From assembly GCA_031769625.1 (NCBI GenBank), contig JAUIMM010000040.1, positions 9,730,001 through 9,794,000 of the forward strand: DNA of 64,000 nt. The letters run 5' to 3'. Each line of letters opens with the position of its first letter. Positions within the stretch are counted from its first letter, which is position 1. The DNA comes from Taudactylus pleione (Eukaryota; Chordata; Amphibia; Anura; Myobatrachidae). Of this stretch, positions 20,621 to 31,379 are shown one piece after another. Both the position numbers and the translations under genes were made by a program. Under the pieces are notes generated by a model. That model had not been told where the DNA came from. It saw only the letters and a program-made list of their open reading frames with translations, and did not search any database.

Positions 20621-22069
20621 TTGAGTCACTCGCCCCAGGAGGAAGTCTCTGTCCTCGCATCCCAAAAGGGGGGTTCAAGTTCCATACCCCAAAAGGAAAA
20701 GTCGAGTCAGCTTCCCCAGAAGGGGATTTTGGGTCCCATACTCCAACAGGGAGTGTCAAGTTCTGTACTCCAGGAGGGGACCTTAAGTCTCTCACCCCAG
20801 GAGAGGGTTACAAGAATTATGCCCCAGGAGGGGGTTTCAAGTCTCGCACCACAGGATAGGGTTTCAAGTCTCGCACCCCAGGAGGGGGTCTCAAGTCTCG
20901 CACCCCAGGAGGGGGTCTCAAGTCTCATACCCCAGGATGGGGTTTCTAGTACTATTCCCCAGGAGGGGAATTCAAGTGCCTCATTCCAGAAGGGGATCTC
21001 AAGTCTCGTACCCCAGGAGGGGGTCTCAAGTCTCGCACCCCTGGAGGGGGTCTCAAGTCTCATGCCTCAGGAGGGGGTTTCAAGTGCCAGCTATCAGGGA
21101 GAAGGGTCTTGTACTACAAAATCTGATCCTGGTTCCCGTTCAACGTCTCCTGCTAACACCTTTCCAGAGGATGACAGTTCCTGTAGTCTGTCCTCAGCCT
21201 CGATTGTTGAAGCTGCTGTCTCTGGCTCCTCAGGACTCCTTCCAGTTCTTTTAGTTAGTCCAAGTACTGAACAGCTATCAACTTCACAATCCTCGAACAC
21301 ACAAACTTCATCGGATACTCCAGGATGCATATACTTCGATGGGGACTTATCGCAATACTTTGCATTACTGAAGCATTATGCTGCAATCATGGAAGCAGAT
21401 CCAGCTTGTGGTATCACTCCTACCAACTTTACTAAATACCTTTTCGCTTCCTTTAGAGGTAAGGCATTGAACTGGGCGAACCCTTTCATCGAGTCAAAAG
21501 ATCCTGAGCTTCTAAGTATAAATACTTTCAGTGAAGCTGTTATTAAAGAGTTTGCTCTTAAACCTGTCAACCGAAATTCTAGTGAAATTCTCAGTTCTGA
21601 AAATCAGTCCAACCATTCTGTTGGTTCTACTAAGGAATCATCCCCTGCTGAGTCCTCCACTTCCCTGAAATTCGAACAAGGTCAAGTTTTCAAGGGCCAA
21701 TGTGCTGAATTTGAAGCATCCAAGGAGAGTGGTGCTATAGAATCGGCATCCCAGAACATGAGATGTGCATCCACCTCCTTGTCCTCTTCATACTGCGGTA
21801 CCTCCCAGAAAACCATCAAAAATGGTTATATTTCGCTTAGTTTCTCCCAGGAGTCCTATCATTGGTCAAGTCCTACTAAACCTTCCATTTTACCTTTAGA
21901 TACTGACTTGGAGTCTGAACTCGACCCTGCATATGATAATTCTCCATTCCCTGAAAACCATCTGTCATTTGACCCTGTCCTTCCCAGTCATGTATTTCCA
22001 CGGGAGTTACAAGAGGTCTCATGTCCGTTGGCTGGCGCAAAACGTTCTCGCAGCAGAAAGAAGAATTGA
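20621..22069 (+). pseudogene. gag-like frame 2: PQEGVSSLA repeats plus capsid-like domain
   Basis: 482 codons. Residues ~5-155 are 27-bp repeats coding PQEGVSSLA and variants. Residues ~236-310 resemble the N-terminal half of the Ty3/gypsy capsid domain, with YFDGDLSQYFALL and FRGKALNWANPFIE as key stretches. After that the sequence is Ser/Glu-rich without a recognised domain, ending KRSRSRKKN. The capsid-like part lies downstream of the zinc knuckle in frame 1, the reverse of normal Gag order. It is displaced by one frameshift from frame 1. No pol follows. Whether it is expressed, or joined to frame 1 by frameshifting, cannot be told. Confidence 0.65.
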
Positions 22070-22171
22070 CGAAGGTCTTGAATCATCCCCTTTGAAGAAT
22101 TTCCACTCCTGGTATCCTAATAAATGTAAGAATTTAGAAGACATCTAAAGAGATGTTTCAAGAGAGATGGT
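22070..22171 (+). other. Untranslated interior of the LTR element
   Basis: Short non-coding stretch after the gag-like frame. Confidence 0.5.
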
Positions 22172-22724
22172 GGACCTTATTCAGAGGCGGCCGTACGGTC
22201 TACGACCGCATGGCTGCCTCGATGTTTTGCCAGTGCACATGCGCACGAGGGAGCCGGCTCCCTCTTGCGCATGCGTGAGACCCGCTACGACCGACAGCAT
22301 CGGTCGTAGCGGGTCTCATTCCAAAGGGGGCAAGCTGTCGATGTTGATTGACAGCTCGCCCCATTTGGAAGGCTGGCCGGGGGGGTGGCAACCCAAACGG
22401 AGGCGTTCCCATGGGAACGCCTGCCGTTTGGGGGAGGCCCCACTGACATCACTATAGTGATGTCAGTGGAGAGCTTCCAGCTCTGACAGAGCCAGAAGCT
22501 CTCCGGGGCTTACGACAAGTGAGACCCTACCCTAGGGTCTCGTCATAAGCCCCGATGGTCGTGATGGTCTCTGACCATCACGACCATCACCCGAGCGGTC
22601 GTTAGAGCTGTGGGTGTTAACCCACAGCCTAACGACAGCAACAGAGGCGGGCGGTCAGGATGCAAGTGGCCACCCAGTTTCTGAGCGACTGCTTGCATCC
22701 TCCGACCGCCTCTGAATGAGGCCC
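22172..22724 (+). mobile_element. Palindrome-rich MITE A3
   Basis: Ends GGACCTTATTCAG and CTGAATGAGGCCC. Flanks GGT/AGT match 2 of 3. Perfect hairpins include an 18-bp stem at 22277-22294/22300-22317, GGCGTTCCCATGGGAACGCC at ~22405, and a 30-bp palindrome around CACTGACATCACTATAGTGA. Inserted in the LTR element interior. Confidence 0.9.
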
Positions 22725-22845
22725 AGTGTCCCTATGTTTGAAGCTCCTGTAATGTCATGCTTGGAAGAAAGTTCTTCAGTTTCTGGGGTGTCTAATTTTT
22801 TTGTGTTCTCCTATGTATTTGTTTGGGTGTTCAGAGTCCATCCAT

Positions 22846-22859
22846 GAAGAGGGGGCTAC
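22846..22859 (+). promoter_or_regulatory. Polypurine tract
   Basis: GAAGAGGGGGCTAC directly precedes the 3' LTR, the expected place for the plus-strand primer in LTR elements. Confidence 0.65.
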
Positions 22860-24173
22860 TGTCACAATCCTGGCTAGTTTTTACCTTTTGAGACTTACCT
22901 CTGCCAGCTGCTCCATGGATCTGTGTTTGTAATTCCCCTGGGAGATCTGCTCTGACTGAATCATGCTGGCTGTGACAACCCTGTGTGTGCAGACTGCTCT
23001 CCTCCCCACACTGATTACCACCTGGACTCTGCCCTGTCTGTGAGCATTGCTAGTCTTAATTGGAATCACAGGTGTGGTCCTGTTTCTCAAGGGCTGCAGA
23101 GATGATTACCCCTCTGCATGTTGTGCCTTGCTCCACTCTGAATGCCACTGCCAGACCACCTGTCTGTATCCACCAATCGCTGCCAGACTCTAGGTATATA
23201 GATCCTCCTCTAATAGCACTCAGTGCTTGAACATCTCGTTATGTCCCGTGGTGTACAACTTGTGCTATAGCTGTACCTCTGAGTACCAGTGTGTCCCAGG
23301 CTCCTGCTGGTTCCTAGACCAGTGCTATACGTAAGCCTGCTGCATTCAGCTATCCACACTACCAGTCTCTCACCCACGGCTCCCAGGCTGCACCAAGTAG
23401 CTTCCACGCTACCATCTCTCACCTACGGCTCCCAGGCCGCTCCAAGTAGCTTCCACGCTACCATCTCTCACCTACGGCTCCCAGGCCGCTCCAAGTAGCT
23501 TCCACGCTACCAGCTTCTCCACACGGCTCCCAGGCCACACCAAGTAGCTTCCATGCTACCATTTCTCACCCACGGCTATCCAGCCACTCCACGTAACCAC
23601 CCAGCTACCAGCGTTTACCCACGGCTATCCAGCCGCTCCACGTAGCCACCCAGCTACCAGCGTCTACCCACGGCTATCCAGCTGCTCCACGTAGCCACCC
23701 AGCTACCAGCATCTACCCATGGCTTTCCAGCCTCTCCACGTAGCCACCCAGCTACCAGCGTCTACCCACGGCTATCCGGCCGCTCCACGTAGCCACCCAG
23801 CTACCAGCGTCTACCCACGGCTATCCAGCCACTCCACGTAGCCACCCAGCTACCAGCGTCTACCCATGACTTCCCAAGCCACAACAAGTAGCTTCCACAC
23901 TACCATCCATCTGCAAGCTCATCTACTGGTACCCCAACCAGCTCAGTCAGCCTACCTGCTGGTCCCAGTCCGGTCCCTCCAAGTTCCTTTTGGTCTCACT
24001 CCAACGCTTCAAGTTTCCAGTTCCAGTCACTCATCACCAAAGGCAGTTCTCACTGCTACCCACTTCTTATATTAAAAGAGCTATTCATGCTATCCATGGT
24101 TCCAGTCCAGCCGGCCTCCAGTGTTTCCAGTTCATCACCTGAGACAGGTAACTCACTAGCACCACCTGTGACA
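22860..24173 (+). repeat. 3' LTR (1314 bp)
   Basis: Matches the 5' LTR in full, starting TGTCACAATCC and ending GTGACA. Its minisatellite (about 23355-23905) differs in unit order and number. Confidence 0.95.
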
Positions 24174-24779
24174 ATAACTGCGTGAAAAAAATGCAAAAAA
24201 AGAGAAACACCCCAAAAAATGACTTTGAAAAAGGGGGCAAAAAAGTTGTGGTACAAACTACCGAAGTAGACTTTGGGGGGGTGGGGTCTGCAAGTATGGG
24301 GGATGTTTTTTCGATTGCAGGTGCTTGCTGAAGGTGTGTTTTAACACTTTTTAAGACTTCACTTTAGCAATTTTTAATCATGCTTGCACCCATTTTCAAG
24401 TACCCCAAATTTGCTGGGAATAGTTATTTCCTCACAAAAAAAATTGCTAAATGGTATTCTTCACCACTTAAGCAAGGACGCTATATAGAGGCAAATGAAA
24501 GCACTTAAGTACACCAAATAGCTCCAGGGGGGCTAATCGGGGACATCTATACTGATCCCCAATGTTAGTGCATCTTTTGGGGGGTGTCAGGCTTATTTCC
24601 CCAAAACTGACAGCACTTTTTGCATTTCGCCGGGACACATTTTCGCATCCTTTGAAATTGAATACGGTGAATAGCGGGGGCACGCATGAAAAGTTTTGCG
24701 TACAAAACACGCGAAGTAGGCAAAAAGTGCGGCATATGGAAAAGTATCGCTGGTGCGAAACTAATTGAATATGGCCCCT

Positions 24780-25400
24780 AGAGTCACTAAAACAGTGGCA
24801 TAACTATGGCTCCCGCAGCCCCCGCGGTGGCTTGGGGGCACCAGGAGCTGTAGCTTTGCCACTGCAAATGTGAACGCAAGCCTCTAAAGTGATCAGAGGC
24901 TAAGGAAGTCTCCGATCACTTCAGAGGCAAGTATTCCCAGTGATGCAGTGCGTGAGTGACGTCATGATGTTATGCTCGCCCATGCCTGCTGGATCAGGTT
25001 AGATCCAGCCAGCATGGCAGTGGGAGTGACAGCCTGGACGATGGCTGCATGAAGTTAGGTAAGTACTGGGATCAGGTAAGTACTGGGGGGGCACTACTTT
25101 AAGGGGCACAACTACAGAGGGCATGGTATATGGACACAACTACAGGGGGCATGGCATATGGCCACAACTGCAGGGGCATTGCATAAGGGGCATTGCTACA
25201 TGCATAAGGGGAGCTGCTACAGGGGGCATTGCATAAGGGGTACTAGAACAGGGGCATTGCATAAGGGACAGAACTACAAGAGACTACCACAGGGGGCACT
25301 GTGTTCCCAATAATCTTTTTCTACACGAAAATAGAAACTGTGCAACCTGTCTTGAGCTGAGGTGACAGACTGGCAGGAGAGGAAAGGAGGGTTGGTGAAG
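24780..25400. other. Element-derived sequence with short repeats
   Basis: Starts near CAGTGGCATAACTATGGCTC and contains repeated GGGGCATTGCATAAGGGG and GGGGGCATGGCATATGG units. Probably a DNA transposon remnant; no second end identified. Confidence 0.45.
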
Positions 25401-25419
25401 TAGATCTATCAGGGTGGGA

Positions 25420-25890
25420 TGTAATGAGCATTACTGTGTGGCATTATGTATTATAAGGGGCATAATGAGTAAGGAGCATTACTGTGTGGCATTATGTGTT
25501 GTAAGGGGCATTACAGTGTGGCATAATGTGTTATAGGGGCATTTTGGCATTGCATAATTTGCTATAAGAGCATTACTGTGTGTCATTATGTGTTATTCAT
25601 GGCATTATTGTGTGGCATAATATGTAAGAGGCATTACTGTGTGGCATTATGTGTTGTAAGGGGCATTACGGTGTGGCATAATGTGTTATAGGGGCATTAC
25701 GGCATTGCATAATTTGCTATAAGGGCATTACTGTGTGTCATTATGTGTTATTCGTGGCATTATTGTGTGGCATAATATGTAAGAGGCATTACTGTGTGGC
25801 ATAATGTGTTGTAAGGGGCATTACGGTGTGGCATAATGTGTTATAGGGGCATTAAGGTGTGGCATAATGTGTTATAAGGAGCTTTACATC
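25420..25890. repeat. ~31-bp minisatellite
   Basis: Repeats of GTGTGGCATAATGTGTTATA followed by AGGGGCATTAC with small changes, about 15 irregular units. Confidence 0.9.
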
Positions 25891-25909
25891 GGCATGTCAA
25901 AGGTAAGTA

Positions 25910-26220
25910 TGCGGGTTATGGTTAGGGTTAACCTTGAAATGGGGGGGGGTTAAGTTTAGGGACCTGCCATGATGGGTTAGGATTAGGCACCGATGGGGGA
26001 GGGTTAGGATTAGGCTGTGTGGAGGGGGGGTTAGGGTTAGGCCCCACCAGGGAGGTTAGGCACCGCCCAGAGAGGGTTAGGTTTATGGTGTGGGAAGGGG
26101 GGGTTAGGTTTTGGCACCACCACGGGGGAGGTTAGGGTTAGGCACCACCAGGGGAAGGTTAGGGTTAGCCACAACCGGGGAGGGGAGGGTTAGGAGGGGA
26201 GAGGGGGAGGGTTAAGCTAC
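25910..26220. repeat. G-rich TTAGGG-like repeats
   Basis: Many GGGTTAGGGTTAGGC-type motifs interleaved with GGCACCACCAGGGGA. Similar to 30275-30400, so a dispersed repeat rather than a telomere relic. Confidence 0.8.
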
Positions 26221-28490
26221 TTGCTGGCCCCTGTCAGGATTTTCAACATTGGGATGCCGCCTGCATCCCGTCCGTCGGTAAATCATACTGCTTCTGCCCT
26301 GAATTACTTGCTCTTAAATGTTGTTTCTCCTCTTTCGCTGTCCTTGATACAATACAATACTGTACTTCTTTTTAGCAACTGTTTCTATTCTGAAATTATA
26401 ATTACGACGAAGAAAAAAATCTTGCAATGTCTGATTATTGTTTTGTTTTAATTATAAATAGAAGACTTTGTAAATCAACTTTCTAATAGAAAGATAATCA
26501 ATAAAAAAGAAATTCAGTGTATGGAGAAACTCCCTTACTTAATTTTTCTTATCTTTATTACTTGTTATACTAATTATTGATGTATTTTGCTCTGCAACAA
26601 AAAACAAATATTGTACTTTACTTTTTAATTAAGTAACATAACATTTGAAAAAAACTAAAAAGGGTGAGCTTACATGTTTACTCAGTTACTGTAGCTGTTA
26701 ATCTCGCATTAAAGACAGCAATCACTTTTAAACATAGATGAGATACATTATTAAATAAATGTATAAAATATAAAAATAAATGGTGGTAATTATTTTTCCT
26801 GCCTGCTAGTACAGTATTAGCTTTAAATATTTATATAAAAGTAAACAGTTTGCACCAAACAAACAATGTAAAACACATTTCCTGCTAATTCTTTTTTTTT
26901 GTTTTCCTAAGCTAACATTTTTATAACATTTGTAATGAAACAAATTTATCTCTGACAGGAGATTTTTGGAGCATGTAACATTTTGCAGTTAACTACAACT
27001 GCAACTCTTTCATTCCAGCAAATTAACAATCTTCTAGGCTTAAAGGGGGAAATACAGATTGAGCAGTACGTGAGTCCTGTTATACCAGGGTTTCTTCATT
27101 TTTTTTTGTTCTATTAGCAGAGTGACCAGCTTTAGGACACTGGGTCTGTAACCTTTTAGCAGAGTATTAGCTGAGATGGGGCTCTTAACAGTACTCTGAA
27201 GTGAAGTGCGCAGAAAAGGTGCTGGTGGCGGATAGTCTACACGTGAAACAGCTTAGCCAGTTCATTAACCAGGCAGAAATACAGGTGGCTGTAGACACAG
27301 GGTTTAAGCAGGTACAATATAAATGTGCATTGGATACAGCCTGAAGCGATTGGGTATGGTGGGCATTGTTGTGCACAAGGTGGAATCGGATCATACACCC
27401 TAGTGGTATTGGGAGAAATGGCCAAATTTCGATTACCCACCCCTGTAACAATTGCAGTGAGAGAGAGGAGGCTGCTGCTGGATCCTTCACAGTCCAGCAA
27501 ATAGCAGCATATGCTGGGTTGGGGAGAGAGACTACTGCCACTGAGCAGCAGCAGTTTCCTCTCTCTCCCTGCCAGATGTGCCACTGACATGGGCCGCCAC
27601 CAGGCCACTCCAGCCGGGCAAGTAGTACCCACTTCCCCTTCTCAGCATCCCTGTATATCCTTTATATTTTGTAGAATACTAACAATTCACAGTGTTAATC
27701 AACAGAATACTGTCTCATTATGGATTCTCTCAGTATCCAATACAGTTGTATTTTTTGTGAATCGCATTGTGTCCTTGGAAAGTTCAGTGCTGAGACTGGG
27801 TAGCATCTTCTAGGAAAGTAGTTACCAAGTTATAGAAAATGTTTAGGGACATTATAACTTCCCTTTAAGTAATGAAATTCTATAGATTATGACCAGCTAT
27901 AAATGTAGTGTAAACATTTTCAAAAACAGGGCAAATCGTGTATACAGTATATTGCACATTAACTCCCTCCAGCCAAGAGTTGGCTAATGCTGCATCTCTT
28001 GTGATGGTGGATTGAGAGTCCACAGCTGTATAATAGAGCTCTGTGGAAGATATTTCATAGACCTGTAGTGGGTACTATGGAATGCAGTTTGCTCATTTTG
28101 CATGCAGGAAAAACAAGCATGATTTTGAGAAAGTTTACCATTGCTACATGTAAGGGGGGTTTGCTATAAATTGTATATATTTATGTAACAAGAAAATCCA
28201 TTAAAGGTAGATATATCCTTTAACTATTTCAATTTATAAACACATTTTCATTTCTACACTGCAGGCGAAAAGTTTTACAATACCCCCATTTATCCAGTTT
28301 TATTGAAATTTAAGCAATTCAAGTGCAGTGGATAGTCTGAAATGGTACATAGGTAAGCCGTAAACTTCTAGAGGGTAATAAAAAGGAAAATGTTTAGGTT
28401 CGTAAAACCTGAAAAACAATGTCAATTTCAGCATTATAAAAAAAATTTTTTTTTCAGGGAACTAGTAATTGGTTAAGAACTTTCAGATGT
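26221..28490. other. AT-rich, no recognised gene
   Basis: GC-richer at 27180-27640, where short ORFs on both strands show no domain. The rest is AT-rich without a feature I can support. Confidence 0.5.
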
Positions 28491-28494
28491 TCAG

Positions 28495-28975
28495 CAGTAA
28501 TGGGCCATGAAGCACCACCAGTGGACTATTGAAGACCGGAAGAAAGTCTTATGGACCAATAAATCAAAATGTTAAAACTTTTTTTCATCATGCAGGATTT
28601 TTGTATGCTATTGAACTGGCAAAAAGATGGTTCCTCACTGTCTGAGGTTAATTTACTAAAAACTGCTTGTAAAAGATGCAGTTTCCCCGCTGTGCCAAGT
28701 CCAAAATTTTCTGGTATTAAAAGCATTGCTCTTTTAAATTGCTGGCTTAAACATGCTGTAAATAAACATAGACCAACTGTCAAATATGGAGGAGGAAGCA
28801 GGATAGTCTGGATCTCAAATCAGCAACTTCCACAAAGTGATTATGGCCCTGAGCAATGTAATACCCCCTGGCCTATGCCTAGTAGGTCAATGGTTCATCC
28901 TACAACAAAATAATGACCCAAAACATACCTCCATGTAAACTTACCTTGATAAAAAATAATTTTTGTGCAGTATAT
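28495..28975 (+). pseudogene. Tc1-like transposase fragment, heavily decayed
   Basis: Scattered frames keep Tc1 signatures in order: KHHQWTIEDRKKVLWTNKSK near 28506-28568 (first catalytic region, Asp replaced by Asn), RIFV near 28597, RPTVKYGGGSRIVW near 28771-28815, and a remnant of the second catalytic region (PKTYLHV, in the position of DNDPKHT) near 28918. An extra ~160 bp of unrelated sequence separates RIFV from PTVKYGGG. No inverted ends found. A different and older copy than that at 6800-8416. Confidence 0.6.
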
Positions 28976-28979
28976 GATC

Positions 28980-30270
28980 AATAGCAAATACTATGTTACT
29001 GTTACAGGGGTGGAAGCTGCTGTTAAGACCCATGTAGTTGCTACTCCTATGAATACAAGCCCTACGCTCAGGGCTACCTAGAGGGGGTTAATAATTACTC
29101 AGGGTCTGGCGGGACCCGAGTCTGCAGCAGCCCCCCTCCCACTTACCTGTCAACAGCCTGTGTCTCTATCCCAGCACACGCTGCTGTGTGATGGGCCAGT
29201 GGGGCCAGGGAGGCTGCTGGTGCTGAGCAGACTGATTGCGCCCCCCTCCCATGGATCTGTCCCTGGCTGAGGGGTTTGCAGTGCTGAAACAAAAATGTCT
29301 TACTTCTTGTTTTCTAAGGGGGATGTTGCCTCACCTCCCATGATTAGGCCATGCCCCCCGAGAGTACTGTGGCCCGGGATTTTACTGAGCTCCAGGCTGT
29401 GTGTTCGCTGCTAGACATGTGTAGCCTTAGAATACACAGCTTGTTTACCAGCATTCTAGGGATTTAAAATGAAATTCTGCTGAGAAGGTAGAAATGCTCT
29501 GGTGTTCCCTTCCTCTATGAGCATGAGGTGCAGAGCATTGTAGCGTGGAGAAGCAGACAAGACGAAATGGGTTGCTGGTCTGATAACTTAAATTAGGGGA
29601 TGGTGTTCTTCCTACACACTTTGGGGCCACATCAATATTTTGATTTGTCCTCATACCTTGAAGTACTGTATGGAGCCAGAATCTGCAAAGAGGAGGTGTA
29701 GGAGTTGGAGAAAGAAGGGGAACTGTAGGAGGGTATGGGTAGCACAGCAGTGCAGAATGTGTAAAGGGCCTCAAGCTGCTTTTCTCTCATAGGCTGCAGG
29801 CAGTGCATGACTGTGCCACCAAAGATGCCTGCACAAATAATTTGATTTTGGACTGGAACACCCTCAGTAACCATGAGAGTGCTCCCACAACAGTAAGCTG
29901 ACAGTTTAATTTCTGAAATGAATAGATATAAAAGATTAAAAAAATGCAGCACCTGTGAGAATCCTTGAATAATGATTCTTACTAACTGGAAATGTACAGT
30001 ATATTGTCCAGGGCCCTACTTACCTATGTTCCCTCTCACTTATAGTATATTTGAGACAGACGCAATATCATGTAAAAATGTGTCAAGTAAAAACAAAATG
30101 TAATGTACCCTACCGAAGAACAATAGCTGCATAATAATGTAAGTTTAAATTAAATGCATCATACAATTTTAAAGTAGATTGAGCAAAAATGTTTTATCCT
30201 CCCCTTCAGTTTTGCTTTTATATCAGTTTTGCCTTTTTTGTGTCGACTGCCTGAGCATTAATGATGTCAT
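28980..30270. other. Non-coding, unassigned
   Basis: GC-richer at 29060-29420, otherwise AT-rich. No domain in the small ORFs at 29445-29952. Confidence 0.45.
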
Positions 30271-30274
30271 AACA

Positions 30275-30485
30275 TCTGCGGGAGGGAAGGGTTAGGGTTA
30301 GACTGGGGGGGGTTAGGTTTAGACTGCGGGGGGAGGGGTTAGGTTTAGGCTGCGGGTAGGGTTAGGTTAAGGGGTAGGGTTAGGGTACCTACCAGTAGCT
30401 GTCAGTATTCTAACCCAGTCGGGATGCCGGCGTCAGGGGTTATGAGAGCCGGGATCCTTAGCGCTAGCATTCCGTAGCTAACCCG
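30275..30485. repeat. G-rich TTAGGG-like repeat, second copy
   Basis: GGGTTAGGGTTAGACTGGGG units followed by TCGGGATGCCGGCGTCAGGG. The latter resembles GTCAGGATTTTC...GGGATGCCG after the first copy at 26235, so both are fragments of one dispersed element. Confidence 0.7.
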
Positions 30486-31375
30486 GTTTGGTATTTACAG
30501 TATGTGGTTCTCTAACTGTACATACAAGATGGATGTCCAGTTATTACATTCGAGAATACATTGAAGCAGGTTAATTTCAGCGCAGACCCTGATTGTACTG
30601 ACTGGATACTTGTAGCAGTGCTTTCAAGTATGTACTAAATGAGTATGTTTTAATATTGTTTTGTATTTATTATTTATTGTGGTAGTAGGTTTAGTGACAT
30701 TGCAACTTTAAGCACATAGGCAGACTCAAAACTTTGAAATATTTTTGTATAAAACTTTCCATACCACTAATAACAACTACATCTTAGTTGACATACTGAG
30801 ACATTGCTCTGATGTATAGTACACATAAATTCAATGAGGTTTGGTAACATTAAACATGAGGGAAGTTGATGAGTTCTTCAGTAGCTCTGACATATCCTAA
30901 TTTAACTAAGGCAACTTAGATGGGGGGGGGGGGGGGGTAAAATGTTACATCATGGCAGCCTGTATACTAACTGTCTCAAAATATGCACATTCTACATGGG
31001 CAACATTGTGAATATAAAAGAGGAAAAATAAAACTAGTGTGAGTTAAAATACATATGAGATCCATAAGTAATTTTATTGCAGTGGCTTAATTGAATTTAA
31101 AGATATAATGACTTTGTAAACTGTAAAAAATATTCTGCTGACTATGCAAGTTATTTGTAAGAGATGCTGGATTAGAAACAGAAGAAGAAATTTTTAATTA
31201 TATTACAGGAACATACTTGGTGTATGAAGACAATGATTGTACTAATACAATTTGTTGAATTAGACAATGTTCAATGTCTAAAAAGTGCAGAACCAGTACT
31301 ATCTAGCATATAGTGACACTAAATTTATTGTAAAAGTTTGCCTTCAACCATTTATAAACTGGATTACAGTATGTC
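30486..31375. other. AT-rich; 16-base G run
   Basis: No gene. An uninterrupted G run spans 30922-30937. Confidence 0.6.
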
Positions 31376-31379
31376 TTTG

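Larger units (their letters stand above)
18468..24173 (+). mobile_element. Non-autonomous LTR retrotransposon, Ty3/gypsy-related
   Basis: Two ~1.3-kb LTRs (18468-19763, 22860-24173) starting TGT(T/C)ACAATCC and ending CCTGTGACA, with an exact 5-bp target duplication ATAAC at 18463-18467 and 24174-24178. The interior carries gag-like frames and a purine tract before the 3' LTR. It has no protease, reverse transcriptase, RNase H or integrase, so it would need enzymes from another element. MITE A3 is inserted in the interior. Confidence 0.95.
18227..24776. mobile_element. Foldback element (TATTCAATTAG ends) split by an LTR retrotransposon
   Basis: The left end GGCCGTATTCAATTAGGTGC and the right end, read on the minus strand as GGCCATATTCAATTAGTTTC, match. 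A second CGTATTCAATT lies 70-100 bp inside each end. Without the LTR element (18468-24173) and one ATAAC it is about 840 bp. Flanks (TAA/TAG) are not an exact duplication. Confidence 0.75.

Noticed and set aside
20151..20795. 214-codon minus-strand frame with RNRQNPG repeats
   Set aside because: It is the reverse of the 27-bp gag repeats; openness follows from the repeat period.
25910..26220. Interstitial telomere
   Set aside because: The TTAGGG motifs are irregular and interleaved with other sequence, and a second similar tract occurs with shared flanks.
27185..27632. Overlapping minus-strand frames of 118 and 131 codons
   Set aside because: No motif, splice context or homology I can recognise; consistent with chance.
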